Positions 35,831-43,899 of a stretch of DNA of 64,000 nucleotides are shown here, piece after piece. Location of the stretch: contig NZ_JABUNR010000004.1 in NCBI RefSeq assembly GCF_013343715.1, forward strand, positions 240,686-304,685, given 5' to 3'. The DNA comes from Mesobacillus harenae. Lineage in GTDB: Bacteria > Bacillota > Bacilli > Bacillales > Cytobacillaceae. Every line of letters starts with the position of its first letter. The stretch's first letter is position 1. The notes below the pieces were generated by a model. It saw nothing but the letters and a program-made list of their open reading frames with translations, searched no databases and was not told the DNA's origin. A program made the position numbers and the translations under genes.

Positions 35831-36658
35831 ATGAAACCCCTTTTTAGTTTTGGTCCTTTTACGGTTCATCTTTTTGGTTTAATGATCGGTATAGGTGTGT
35901 TAGCAGGACTTCTATTATTTATTAGAGAAGCAAAACGTAGAAAGATGAACCATAAATTATTAATGGACGGTGTGATTTATTCATTTTTCGGAGGAATTGT
36001 AGGAGCTCGTATCCTCTATATTCTTATTTATAATCCTTCCTATTATTTTGCCAACCCTATGGATATTTTCTTTATCCATAATGGCGGCTTATCCATTCAT
36101 GGCGGAATTGCAGGAGGAATATTCGTCGGCTTTCTATTCTTAAAACGACATAAATTGCCGATATGGGAAACATTAGATGTGGTTGCTCCTGCCCTGATTT
36201 TGGCACAAGGAATAAGTAGAATAGGCTGTGACGTGTTTGGTGGACCCCTCTCTAGTGCACTTCCATGGGGAATTGAAAGAGGCGGGGAACTGTTGCATCC
36301 GGCACAAGCCTATGAGTTTATTCTGAACTATCTTTTATTTGGATATCTATTGTTGCGCTTGATAAGACCTTCATACAATGGTCAAGTCTTTCTTCATTAT
36401 CTAATCGGCTACTTAACTATTCGAGGGATAGTAGAATTTTCTAGAATTAACCCGCTTGTAGTTGGCCAGATTAGTGTAAGTCATATAATGAGTCTAATTG
36501 GGATTATTATCACCATTTTTATAATAAGATTACGTAAGAAAAGTGGATTAGTTAATAATCTCAAACCAATCTCCAAAAAGGAGTACATTAAAACTGGATT
36601 ATCTGTGTTATTACTCATGGTCACTTCTTTACTACTTTATTACGGAATACAAGGCTAA
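35831..36658 (+). CDS. lgt: Prolipoprotein diacylglyceryl transferase paralogue (Lgt)
   Basis: Polytopic membrane protein of 275 residues with seven or eight hydrophobic segments. It matches Lgt: GLMIGIGVLAG at the start, LSIHGGIAGG with the family His near residue 91, and HPAQAYE near 156. The signature region reads SRIGCDVFGG, lacking the Asn and Glu of the standard GRxGNFxNxE pattern. Extra Lgt copies occur with mobile copper loci in Gram-positive bacteria. A housekeeping lgt is expected elsewhere, so this one may be specialised or impaired. Confidence 0.82.
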   Translation: MKPLFSFGPFTVHLFGLMIGIGVLAGLLLFIREAKRRKMNHKLLMDGVIYSFFGGIVGARILYILIYNPSYYFANPMDIFFIHNGGLSIHGGIAGGIFVGFLFLKRHKLPIWETLDVVAPALILAQGISRIGCDVFGGPLSSALPWGIERGGELLHPAQAYEFILNYLLFGYLLLRLIRPSYNGQVFLHYLIGYLTIRGIVEFSRINPLVVGQISVSHIMSLIGIIITIFIIRLRKKSGLVNNLKPISKKEYIKTGLSVLLLMVTSLLLYYGIQG

Positions 36659-36882
36659 GCAATATAGATGGTCGTATGAGAAAGATCACTTAAATTAAAA
36701 AGCGAAAAGTCTCGAGTAGTTTCACTAAGGTAGCCACGTGCTCGTTTTTTTTGGTTTTGTTATCAAGAAAACGATTAATATGTGACATTGTTAGTCATTG
36801 TCAATCTAGTTTGCCCAGATCAAATGACTAGGTATTTATAATTTTTTAGAAAATGTTGAAAAAATGGTAAAGTTATTTTTCC

Positions 36883-36914
36883 ATCACAGAATCTTCATAT
36901 TTATCGTCTATAAT
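36883..36914 (+). promoter_or_regulatory. Copper-island promoter motif, copy 2 (before ctaG)
   Basis: ATCACA (36883-36888), exactly 20 bases ending CGTC, then TATAAT (36909-36914). About 190 bases of leader without a clear gene follow before ctaG; the rest of the 36659-37107 gap shows nothing else. Confidence 0.6.
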
Positions 36915-37107
36915 TCTAAAGAATGGTTATTAGTAACGAGGAAAATGTGATGTGATTGATTGGTTAGAAGACAAAAATGATTGTTACCTTTGGGTATTTT
37001 AGCCGTATTATAAGGATTTTATGGTTGAAACTGTAAATAAATACAAAGAAACACCACTCTAAGGTATAAGAACAAGTAACCAATCAAAAGAGTGTGGAGG
37101 AGCGAAC

Positions 37108-38019
37108 ATGTCATTTTATAAAATTTATTTAGCGATTTCTGGTCTGGTTTTCCTTTTAGTACCAACGGGTGCTTCAGCGCATAGCGGACAAGAGAAAAGT
37201 GGTTTACATGATTATTCCTTTTTTGAGCTTTGGAACCCAGGATTATTAGTAGGAGTTCTTGCAGTTTTTATGCTATATATCTTTATTATTAACAAGAATC
37301 GAAGAAATAATGATTACTTTACCCCTGTTTCCAGAATGAAAAAACTTTCTTTCTTAAGTGGGTTGATTATATTTTATATTGCATTGGGGACTCCATTACA
37401 TGTTTTAGGTGACAGTTTCTTATTTAGTGCTCACATGCTGACCCAGTCTTTAGTTTATATCGTTATGCCACCTTTACTATTAAGGGGACTCGAGAAATGG
37501 ATGATTCAATCTGTTATAAAAGTTGGTTTAAAATATAAAATTCTATCAATAACAAAAGTTCCACTAGTTTCATTATTGCTATTTAATATTTTGTTTTCCC
37601 TTTATCATATTCCAGTCGTTTTTGATGCAATAGTTTCAAACACTATTTATCACAACTTAACCCATCTGGTTTTAACAGCTACGGCGTTTATAATGTGGAT
37701 CCCTTTATTTCCTGTTGCTGATGAATTAGACACACTTTCTCCTTTACAGAAACTAGGATATATATTTGGTGCGGGTATTTTATTAACTCCGGCTTGTGCA
37801 TTAATTATTTTTGCTGATCAACCTTTGTATGAAGTGTACTCAAATGCTCCTCAATTATTTGCTTATTTAGGTCCAGTAGAAGATCAACAAACCGGTGGGA
37901 TCATCATGAAAGTGGTACAAGAATTCATTTACGGATCGATTATCGGGTATATCTTTTATATATGGGCAAAAAAGGAACACACTAAGGAAGAATATGTACC
38001 AGTTATAAATGAGGGATAG
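37108..38019 (+). CDS. CtaG-like cytochrome c oxidase assembly / copper membrane protein
   Basis: Polytopic membrane protein of 303 residues of the caa3_CtaG family. It starts with a signal-like segment ending ASAHSGQ, followed by about seven membrane segments with conserved histidines (FSAHMLTQSLVY near residue 110, LYHIP near 166, YHNLTHLVLTATAF near 180). CtaG proteins help copper delivery to oxidase; copies in copper islands may have a resistance role. TGGAGGAGC precedes the ATG. Confidence 0.82.
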   Translation: MSFYKIYLAISGLVFLLVPTGASAHSGQEKSGLHDYSFFELWNPGLLVGVLAVFMLYIFIINKNRRNNDYFTPVSRMKKLSFLSGLIIFYIALGTPLHVLGDSFLFSAHMLTQSLVYIVMPPLLLRGLEKWMIQSVIKVGLKYKILSITKVPLVSLLLFNILFSLYHIPVVFDAIVSNTIYHNLTHLVLTATAFIMWIPLFPVADELDTLSPLQKLGYIFGAGILLTPACALIIFADQPLYEVYSNAPQLFAYLGPVEDQQTGGIIMKVVQEFIYGSIIGYIFYIWAKKEHTKEEYVPVINEG

Positions 38020-38032
38020 TGAGTGATTACTT

Positions 38033-38209
38033 ATGAAAGATAAAATTCTTATTGTTGATGATGAATGGAATATGAGGAACTTGTTGAAGATTCATTTAGC
38101 CCCTATTTTAATAATGATGAGGCCGAGAATGGAAAGAAGCTCTAAAAAAATAAATGATGGAAATTTCCAGTTAATCATATTACTAAATAATCATCCGCGC
38201 CAATATTAA
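38033..38209 (+). pseudogene. Response-regulator receiver remnant
   Basis: The ORF opens with MKDKILIVDDEWNMRNLLKI, a perfect receiver-domain start with the DD acidic pair, 14 bases after ctaG. After HLAP the frame slips: in other frames the expected continuation (NDEAENGKEAL-like, then KINDGNFQLIIL) can be read. The phosphoacceptor Asp region and DNA-binding domain are missing. It is the decayed 5' end of an OmpR-type regulator gene. Confidence 0.7.
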
Positions 38210-38213
38210 GGCC

Positions 38214-38348
38214 ATGAACCTTTTCCTTTACATGCGATTTATGTACACAATCCACAACCGAATAGTAGATATATTAATGAATCGGTTTGCTAAAGGTGAA
38301 ATCGGTGAAGAAGAGTTCGAGCAAAAAAAGAAGATCTTATTAAAATGA
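38214..38348 (+). CDS. Short SHOCT-like protein or fragment
   Basis: A 44-residue ORF ending DILMNRFAKGEIGEEEFEQK plus a short lysine-rich tail, the SHOCT pattern. Full SHOCT proteins of copper loci carry a membrane segment before this; here only a short hydrophobic start (NLFLYMRFMY) is present and the ribosome site is weak. Possibly a remnant. Confidence 0.4.
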   Translation: MNLFLYMRFMYTIHNRIVDILMNRFAKGEIGEEEFEQKKKILLK

Positions 38349-38454
38349 AATTTGCTTTTCTTGCATATTTTTCATATGAAAACATAGGGACAAACTAGAA
38401 TGAGAGGAGCCACCTTTTGAGTTCCTTTCATTTTTTTATGAAAAATATATAATC

Positions 38455-38486
38455 TCCACAGTTTCATCAATTTTACCGTCTATACT
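38455..38486 (+). promoter_or_regulatory. Copper-island promoter motif, copy 3
   Basis: TCCACA (38455-38460), exactly 20 bases with TTTCATCAA and ending CCGTC, then TATACT (38481-38486). Confidence 0.6.
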
Positions 38487-38519
38487 GTGGGTAACGATAT
38501 AGAAAGGAGGAGGAGCAAA

Positions 38520-38750
38520 TTGAAAAAGAAAATAGCTTTTGTTTCATCTTTTGCTTTGGCAGCCCTTTTAGTAGTAGGACAGTTTACGTATGCCGAAAAT
38601 CCAGATAAAGGTATGGGCAATATGATGAATGGAAACGGAATGATGAACATGATGGAGGCTATGAATTCCCCGGAAGGTCAAAAAATGATGAAAGCTTGTG
38701 GAGATGTCATGGGATCCTCTAATGAAGATAGCAATAATGTTTCCGATTAA
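38520..38750 (+). CDS. Secreted methionine-rich peptide, putative copper binder
   Basis: A 76-residue protein with a signal peptide (about residues 1-23, ending in TYAEN) and a mature part with about 13 Met in 50 residues (GMGNMMNGNGMMNMMEAM), plus one Cys (MMKACGDVM). Met-rich clusters bind Cu(I) outside the cytoplasm. TTG 38520 is the start because AAAGGAGGAGG lies just upstream. It has its own copy of the island promoter motif and a terminator. No named family recognised. Confidence 0.65.
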   Translation: MKKKIAFVSSFALAALLVVGQFTYAENPDKGMGNMMNGNGMMNMMEAMNSPEGQKMMKACGDVMGSSNEDSNNVSD

Positions 38751-38778
38751 TGTAGTATACTCCGTTTATAATGCAATG

Positions 38779-38810
38779 GAAAAAGGCCTTTCCTATGGGC
38801 CTTTTTATTT
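38779..38810 (+). terminator. Terminator after the Met-rich gene
   Basis: AAAAAGGCC pairs with GGCCTTTTT across a short loop. Confidence 0.8.
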
Positions 38811-38892
38811 TGGTCTAGGAAATTATAAAATACTAGATAACTTTCAGTTGAGTAGACGTCCAGCGTTAAGCGACTAGTAAACTACCCCCTTC

Positions 38893-39013
38893 GAATAAAA
38901 CCGCTTTCGATTTTTCATCCTTACCTTAATCACCATCGGATGATAACGTTCTTCGTGTGACCTTAATCTCAACGGAGGGGTCCAGGTTATACCTAGACGG
39001 TGCGGTTTTATTC
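38893..39013. repeat. Degenerate dispersed repeat bounded by a perfect inverted repeat
   Basis: GAATAAAACCGC (38893-38904) and GCGGTTTTATTC (39002-39013) are exact inverse copies enclosing about 97 bases related to the dispersed family (TCATCC...GATAACGTTCTTCGTG...TCTCAACGG). No ORF. Confidence 0.55.
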
Positions 39014-39114
39014 TTGAAATTAATGGATAACAAGCCTTTTGGGCTAGTGGTTACTGAATATAGCAAGTAATTAAAACGGAATTTTAAAATAAGAGTCATG
39101 GAAAGCTGGACTAT

Positions 39115-39748
39115 ATGAATTTAGAATGGATATATAGATTATTTACAAGTGGTCACGATTATTTGTGGGATCTTTATACAGGTAGCTCTTTTTACATGAA
39201 GCCAATATGGTTAGGTGTAGTCTCCTTGCTGACACAAAGTCAATTATTAATTAACCTTCTTCTTTTAATATACTAGTTCATTTTTTTAAAAAAGGAAGAT
39301 TGGGTAAAGAGCCTCTTTTTAATAGGGAGTGGAAGGATTATAGGCTTGTTTATAGGGATAGGAATCACGACTTTGTTTGGGGATTATTATTTTCAGATCA
39401 TACTTGGTCAAGTTAATAAGAGTGTTGGGTGAACAAAAATATTGTTCTTTTTATAGTAAAACTTTGGGTGCTTTTATAGTTATTATCTTTTTATCTTGAT
39501 CCCGTTTTTTATAGTTACTCTGGGTTCTTACCATTCTTCTCGACGGAGAATTTGGGAGTTTCTTTAAGATTTTGCTGTACTCACTTGTGCTTATCTTCCC
39601 CATCACTTTATTTGGACTAATCACATATGGCTTTGAAATTGACCAATGGGCTAGAAAAAAAGAAGATCTTTACAAAGGGTTAAAAACAGCTTTAATAGGT
39701 TTATTTTTATATACTGCAATGATATCATTCTATCTTTATTGGTCTTAA
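39115..39748 (+). pseudogene. Decayed CopD-like membrane protein gene
   Basis: Three reading frames together give one hydrophobic protein. The first is open from ATG 39115 (SGHDYLWDLYTGSSFYMKP) to a TAG. The second holds an IGLFIGIGITTLFGDYY-like membrane stretch. The third runs to TAA 39748 with LFGLITYGFEIDQWARKKE and a final membrane helix. Stops and frameshifts separate them. Position directly before a CopC-like fragment suggests copD, but homology is weak. Confidence 0.5.
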
Positions 39749-39769
39749 ACCCTATAAGGAGTATGAAGT

Positions 39770-39991
39770 GTGATGAGGTTAATAAGAGTTTTTTTCGTGG
39801 CAAGTATTGTAACAGTTTTTATCATAAGATTATTTCCCCCTGAAGGTGAAGCAAAAGTGAAAATGAACCCAACTACCATTGAATTGTGGTTTCAAGACCC
39901 AGTCTTACTGCATTCCAATGCGTTAGAAGTTATTGATACATCAGGTAAATCTTTTGAATTAAGTAACACATATGTAGGATACAAATGTTGA
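39770..39991 (+). pseudogene. Truncated CopC-like copper-resistance protein
   Basis: A 73-residue ORF with a signal-like start and the CopC-type run NPTTIELWFQDPVLL...ALEVIDTSGK near residues 33-57. A full CopC domain needs about 50 more residues; translation stops at 39991 and the following DNA reads on only in shifted frame (VDPQLPLIK). AAGGAG precedes the GTG/ATG start. Treated as a pseudogene. Confidence 0.55.
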
Positions 39992-40111
39992 TCCACAATT
40001 ACCGTTGATCAAAGACAAATGGGCAAGTTGAATAGGAGGTTGTTCTTCAAAAAAATCCTGTAAGAGTCTTCAAACCAATATTAGGACATCCTAATAAAAG
40101 GAGGGAGATTC

Positions 40112-41338
40112 TTGGGATTTCGTATATTGTTTCTGCTAACTTTCCTTTTCCTTCACTTTTCAATAATGGTAAGTGCTAATGCCCCACTTACTGCTGCATT
40201 TACCCGTAATCATCAATTATGGATCAAAAAGGGAGACCAGGAAATTCAGATCACGCAAGATAAATATGTATATTCTCCAAAATGGTCCTATGACGGTCGG
40301 TTTATTGGATATATTGATGGAGATGAAAAAGGAGAAAAATCTGATTTATTCATTTATGATACTAAAGAAAAAGAAAACTACCAGCCATATATTAGAGTTG
40401 TAACATCTGACTTTAAATGGTCACCTACCAAAAATCAATTAGCCTACACAGACCAAGGTTTACTGAATGTGACCAAGACAAAGAATGGTCGTCCCCAGGG
40501 GTTTGAAAATGTCTCTTTGGGGGTTAGTGGCTTTGAGTGGTTCCCAACAGGGAAAGAATTTATCGTTTCCTCACAATCCAGTTTACGTCCTACTGGTTGG
40601 GGACCAATACCGCTATATAGTATATCCGTTGATGCCAATCTGGCTGCTGATAAAATGGAGCCTTTTTATACCATTCAAACAAAAGAACCTGATTTGTTTG
40701 GAATCATCGCGGATTATTTCAAGTGGAGTCGCAATGGAAAATGGGTTAGCTTTTTATTGATTCCCACCGCTTCCTGGTCAATGGACAGCAATACAATATG
40801 TGTCTTATCGTTACAAGGAAAAGAATTCCAGGTTGTAGGAAAAATGTTGGGATACAAAGATTGGATGAAGTGGGCACCATCAACGAATCAATTAGCCTAT
40901 ATTTCAGGTGAAGGAAGGTTTTTCGTGGAAAACAAAAAAACCACGGTTGCAGACATTCCAATTTCCAGACAGGAAAAAGAGTATACACCAAAAGGGTATG
41001 TTGACCTTGATTTGGAGTGGTACTCCCTAGAAGAAGTGGTGGTAGCTCGTGCAAAAGAAAACAAGGAATGGGATGAAGGACCTGTACCAACGATGTTTAC
41101 CGCACTTTATGCTATTAATATAAAAACAGAGGAACAAAAACAAATTTCTTTTCCACAGGATAATGAAATTGATGAACAACCTCAAGTTATTGGACCTTAC
41201 CTTACTTGGTTGCGAACGGATTCAAGTAATATGCAACGTAATATTTGGATCAAGGAAGGGTTAACTGGACAAGAGTGTATATGGGTTAAGGACGTTGATT
41301 CTGCTCCAGTCTTCTTGAATCCGACTGGAAAACCTTGA
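40112..41338 (+). CDS. Secreted TolB-like beta-propeller protein
   Basis: A 408-residue protein with a signal peptide (about residues 1-23, ending VSANA). The mature part has repeated blades with the TolB/WD40-like pattern: SPKWSYDGRFIGYIDGD, DFKWSPTKNQLAYTD, GFEWFPTGKEFIVSS, YFKWSRNGKWVSFL and WMKWAPSTNQLAYISG. Start TTG 40112 lies behind GGAGGGAG. It follows the copCD remnants and may be a surface or periplasm-like accessory of the island; function unknown. Confidence 0.7.
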   Translation: MGFRILFLLTFLFLHFSIMVSANAPLTAAFTRNHQLWIKKGDQEIQITQDKYVYSPKWSYDGRFIGYIDGDEKGEKSDLFIYDTKEKENYQPYIRVVTSDFKWSPTKNQLAYTDQGLLNVTKTKNGRPQGFENVSLGVSGFEWFPTGKEFIVSSQSSLRPTGWGPIPLYSISVDANLAADKMEPFYTIQTKEPDLFGIIADYFKWSRNGKWVSFLLIPTASWSMDSNTICVLSLQGKEFQVVGKMLGYKDWMKWAPSTNQLAYISGEGRFFVENKKTTVADIPISRQEKEYTPKGYVDLDLEWYSLEEVVVARAKENKEWDEGPVPTMFTALYAINIKTEEQKQISFPQDNEIDEQPQVIGPYLTWLRTDSSNMQRNIWIKEGLTGQECIWVKDVDSAPVFLNPTGKP

Positions 41339-41470
41339 AGATATCTATCTTTTTATCTTTTTCACGAGGGAGGGCCTTAAAAAGGGGCTCTCTTTCTTTG
41401 CGTCAAGCCAGGAAGTGTTAACTCCTTTTTTGATCTTTATAAAGCTAAGAGGCAGGTTAGTTTAAAGGAA

Positions 41471-41505
41471 AACGCACGAATGTTGTTTGTCGACATTCGT
41501 GCGTT
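41471..41505 (-). terminator. Terminator of the SDR gene
   Basis: AACGCACGAATGT (41471-41483) and ACATTCGTGCGTT (41493-41505) form a perfect 13-bp stem; on the minus strand TTTCCTTT follows. Confidence 0.7.
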
Positions 41506-41560
41506 CTAATTATGAGAATTTCCACCTTGAAGAAACCACGTCCAGACTTCCATGTGATCC

Positions 41561-42334
41561 TTATACGTTGTATAAAGCACCATCAATTGTGTATGAAGAT
41601 GAACTTACATAGGAAGCTTCATCAGAAAGTAAAAATGCTATTACGTTAGCTACCTCTTGAGGTTCACCGTAGCGTTTCATTGGTACTGCATCGTTATAAG
41701 CTGCCTGTGCGGCTTCTGCTGCACCTGGTGCAACGTTTTCTTCAATATTACGCATCATTTGTGTATTAATTACACCTGGATTTACTGTATTCACACGAAC
41801 GTTAAATTCAGCTGCTTCTAATGCGGCAACTTTATTAATACCCATCACAGCGTGTTTGGAAGAGTTGTATAAAACCATGCTTGGTGAACCGATTAAACCG
41901 GCTATTGATGAAGTATTGACGATTGAACCTGATTTTTGTGCTTTCATGACCGGTAATACATATTTTAGACCGAAAAGTACGCCTTTTACGTTAATACCGT
42001 AAACGAAATCGAAATCTTTTTCTGTCACCTCTTCAAGTGGTTTAGCTGGACCTTCAACGCCTGCGTTATTTACAAAGCCATCAATGCGTCCAAATTTAGA
42101 AACCGCTAGATCTACATAATTTTTAACATTTTCTTCTTTAGAAACGTCCGCTTTTACCACTAAGCTATTTTCTTCTGTTAAACCAAGCTCAGCTTGAACA
42201 GCTTTGATAGCATCTTCATTTAAATCAACAAGTACAACTTTCGCTTGCTCGTCTGCTAATTTTCTTACGACTTCTTTCCCGATGCCACCTGCTGCACCTG
42301 TAACAATAACTACTTTACCATCAAATCTTGCCAT
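41561..42334 (-). CDS. SDR-family oxidoreductase
   Basis: A 257-residue NAD(P)-dependent dehydrogenase with VTGAAGGIG near residues 10-18, NNAGVEG near 88 and Ser...YNSSK (Tyr near 156). Start at ATG 42334 is chosen for AAAGGAGGAAT upstream; the in-frame ATG at 42364 precedes that site. Divergent from the TetR gene at 42513 with a palindrome between them, so it is probably that repressor's target. Substrate unknown. Confidence 0.85.
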   Translation of the reverse strand: MARFDGKVVIVTGAAGGIGKEVVRKLADEQAKVVLVDLNEDAIKAVQAELGLTEENSLVVKADVSKEENVKNYVDLAVSKFGRIDGFVNNAGVEGPAKPLEEVTEKDFDFVYGINVKGVLFGLKYVLPVMKAQKSGSIVNTSSIAGLIGSPSMVLYNSSKHAVMGINKVAALEAAEFNVRVNTVNPGVINTQMMRNIEENVAPGAAEAAQAAYNDAVPMKRYGEPQEVANVIAFLLSDEASYVSSSSYTIDGALYNV

Positions 42335-42370
42335 TTTGTATTCCTCCTTTTGTTTAGTATACATTGGAAT

Positions 42371-42390
42371 ATATCTTGATTTCGAGATAT
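42371..42390. promoter_or_regulatory. Candidate operator between SDR and TetR genes
   Basis: ATATCTTGATTTCGAGATAT is a 20-bp palindrome with one mismatched pair, 37 bases before the SDR start. Confidence 0.5.
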
Positions 42391-42512
42391 AAGGAACACT
42401 TTAAGCATAAAACATGTATGAGAGGGCTTCAATATGCAATAATGATAAAAATGTATGATAATCAACAAAAGTATCGATATTGTGCGTTAAAAGTGTTAGA
42501 AGGAGCTTTAGA

Positions 42513-43118
42513 ATGTCCATTCATCACCCCGATAGACGTGTAAAAAGAACAAAAGAGAAGTTTAGAGAAGTTTTATTATCATTAATGGAAGAGAAAAGTT
42601 TACGTGATATTACTATAACTGAGATTGTAATTGCTGCAGATTTCAATCGTGGCACCTTTTATGCACATTATGAAAAGAAGGAAGATTTACTGAATGAAAT
42701 TATTGAAGAGATGTTAGAGAAAATGACGGAAGCTTTTCGAAAACCATATCTCAATTTATCAGTCGTTGATTTAAATACAATACCTTCAAACTCAATTATC
42801 TTATTCGATCATTTCTTAGAAAACAAAAAATTCTATCAGCTTATGTTACAACCAACAACAAACTACAATTTTTATGAGAAAATGACAAGAAGATTGGCCA
42901 AGTTATTCAGAGAAGAATTCGAATTTTTAACTACTGAAATAGATCCTGCTATTGATATCGAACTTTTTAGCACCTATCGTATACATGGTATTATTGGATT
43001 GATTCTTGAATGGGTTGAAAATGATTTTGCACAATCCTCATCTTATATGGGAGAGCAACTTATACATATATTAACCTTTTATACACCCAAAATATATATT
43101 AGAAAGAACAAAGGATGA
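42513..43118 (+). CDS. TetR/AcrR-family regulator
   Basis: A 201-residue regulator with an N-terminal HTH (DITITEIVIAADFNRGTFYAHY near residues 31-52) and a C-terminal helical domain of the TetR_C_8 kind. ATG 42513 lies behind AAGGAGC; the upstream in-frame start at 42480 is less likely. It is divergent from an SDR gene. Ligand unknown. Confidence 0.85.
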   Translation: MSIHHPDRRVKRTKEKFREVLLSLMEEKSLRDITITEIVIAADFNRGTFYAHYEKKEDLLNEIIEEMLEKMTEAFRKPYLNLSVVDLNTIPSNSIILFDHFLENKKFYQLMLQPTTNYNFYEKMTRRLAKLFREEFEFLTTEIDPAIDIELFSTYRIHGIIGLILEWVENDFAQSSSYMGEQLIHILTFYTPKIYIRKNKG

Positions 43119-43827
43119 AGCTAGGATGACAAACGCCAACATTATATACTATTATAACTTTATTTGAACTGGATATTGAAAATACTCCAAGTAGTTCAGA
43201 AATTAGTTACTCTTCACACATTGATACATACGTTTGTAGCCCATGTGGTTATAAAGGGAATGCCACTAGTGTGCATCCAAGCCGCTATTGGGCCTAGACG
43301 ACATGAAAGAAAGCCTTGGACCATACTTAATGCTTTCTAAAGGTATAAGGTTAACTGCTCTTACTTTTAATAAAGATGTTTCCAAATTATCTTGTTGAGC
43401 TGGATAAAGGGGACAGTTGTTCATAGTTATCAAATGGGAATATCAGTTAAAGAAGGAGGAGCCTTGAGGATCCTTCTTTAACTATGGATGCTTTGTAGAT
43501 AAGCTTAGCTAGTTTTTACTCGCAGCCCTTTTTTGTATAAATCCTATTATTTCAGCGACAAGGGTTAAAACCGTACCGGTGTGTTGTAGATCAATCCATA
43601 ACTAAACTGTGACCCCTACTCGCTAAAATAAGTTCGATAATTACATTTCACAACCTAAGAACAGACGTGCAGGTTTTAGAGCAAGAGGCTTGTCCTGTTA
43701 TTTTATAAAGGGAGAAAATGCCTCTAGGCTCATTAGCTCTTTCGGGTAGTAAGTGATGAATAAACGTTCTCTTCCTTAAGCATTTACTCTTTGTAACATG
43801 GTATAATGAACAAATGAAACTAATTAT
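43119..43827. other. Long gene-free stretch with possible gene remnants
   Basis: No ORF with a ribosome site. One stretch reads IDTYVCSPCGYKGN before a stop near 43290, which looks like the end of a lost protein with a CxxC pair, but I cannot name it. AAAGAAGGA (43449-43457) pairs with TCCTTCTTT (43471-43479) as an isolated hairpin. Confidence 0.4.
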
Positions 43828-43851
43828 AAATGTTTAGTTTATCAAACATTT
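43828..43851. promoter_or_regulatory. Inverted repeat upstream of the TraB-family gene
   Basis: AAATGTTT (43828-43835) and AAACATTT (43844-43851) lie 20 bases after a TATAAT (43803-43808). Candidate operator. Confidence 0.4.
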
Positions 43852-43899
43852 AATAGGGACTGGACACAGGGATCGGTCTAGTTAAAGGAAGGTATCATA

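Noticed and set aside
31606..43118. Complete integrative element with attachment sites
   Set aside because: No integrase, and no second copy of the tRNA 3' end could be found by eye.
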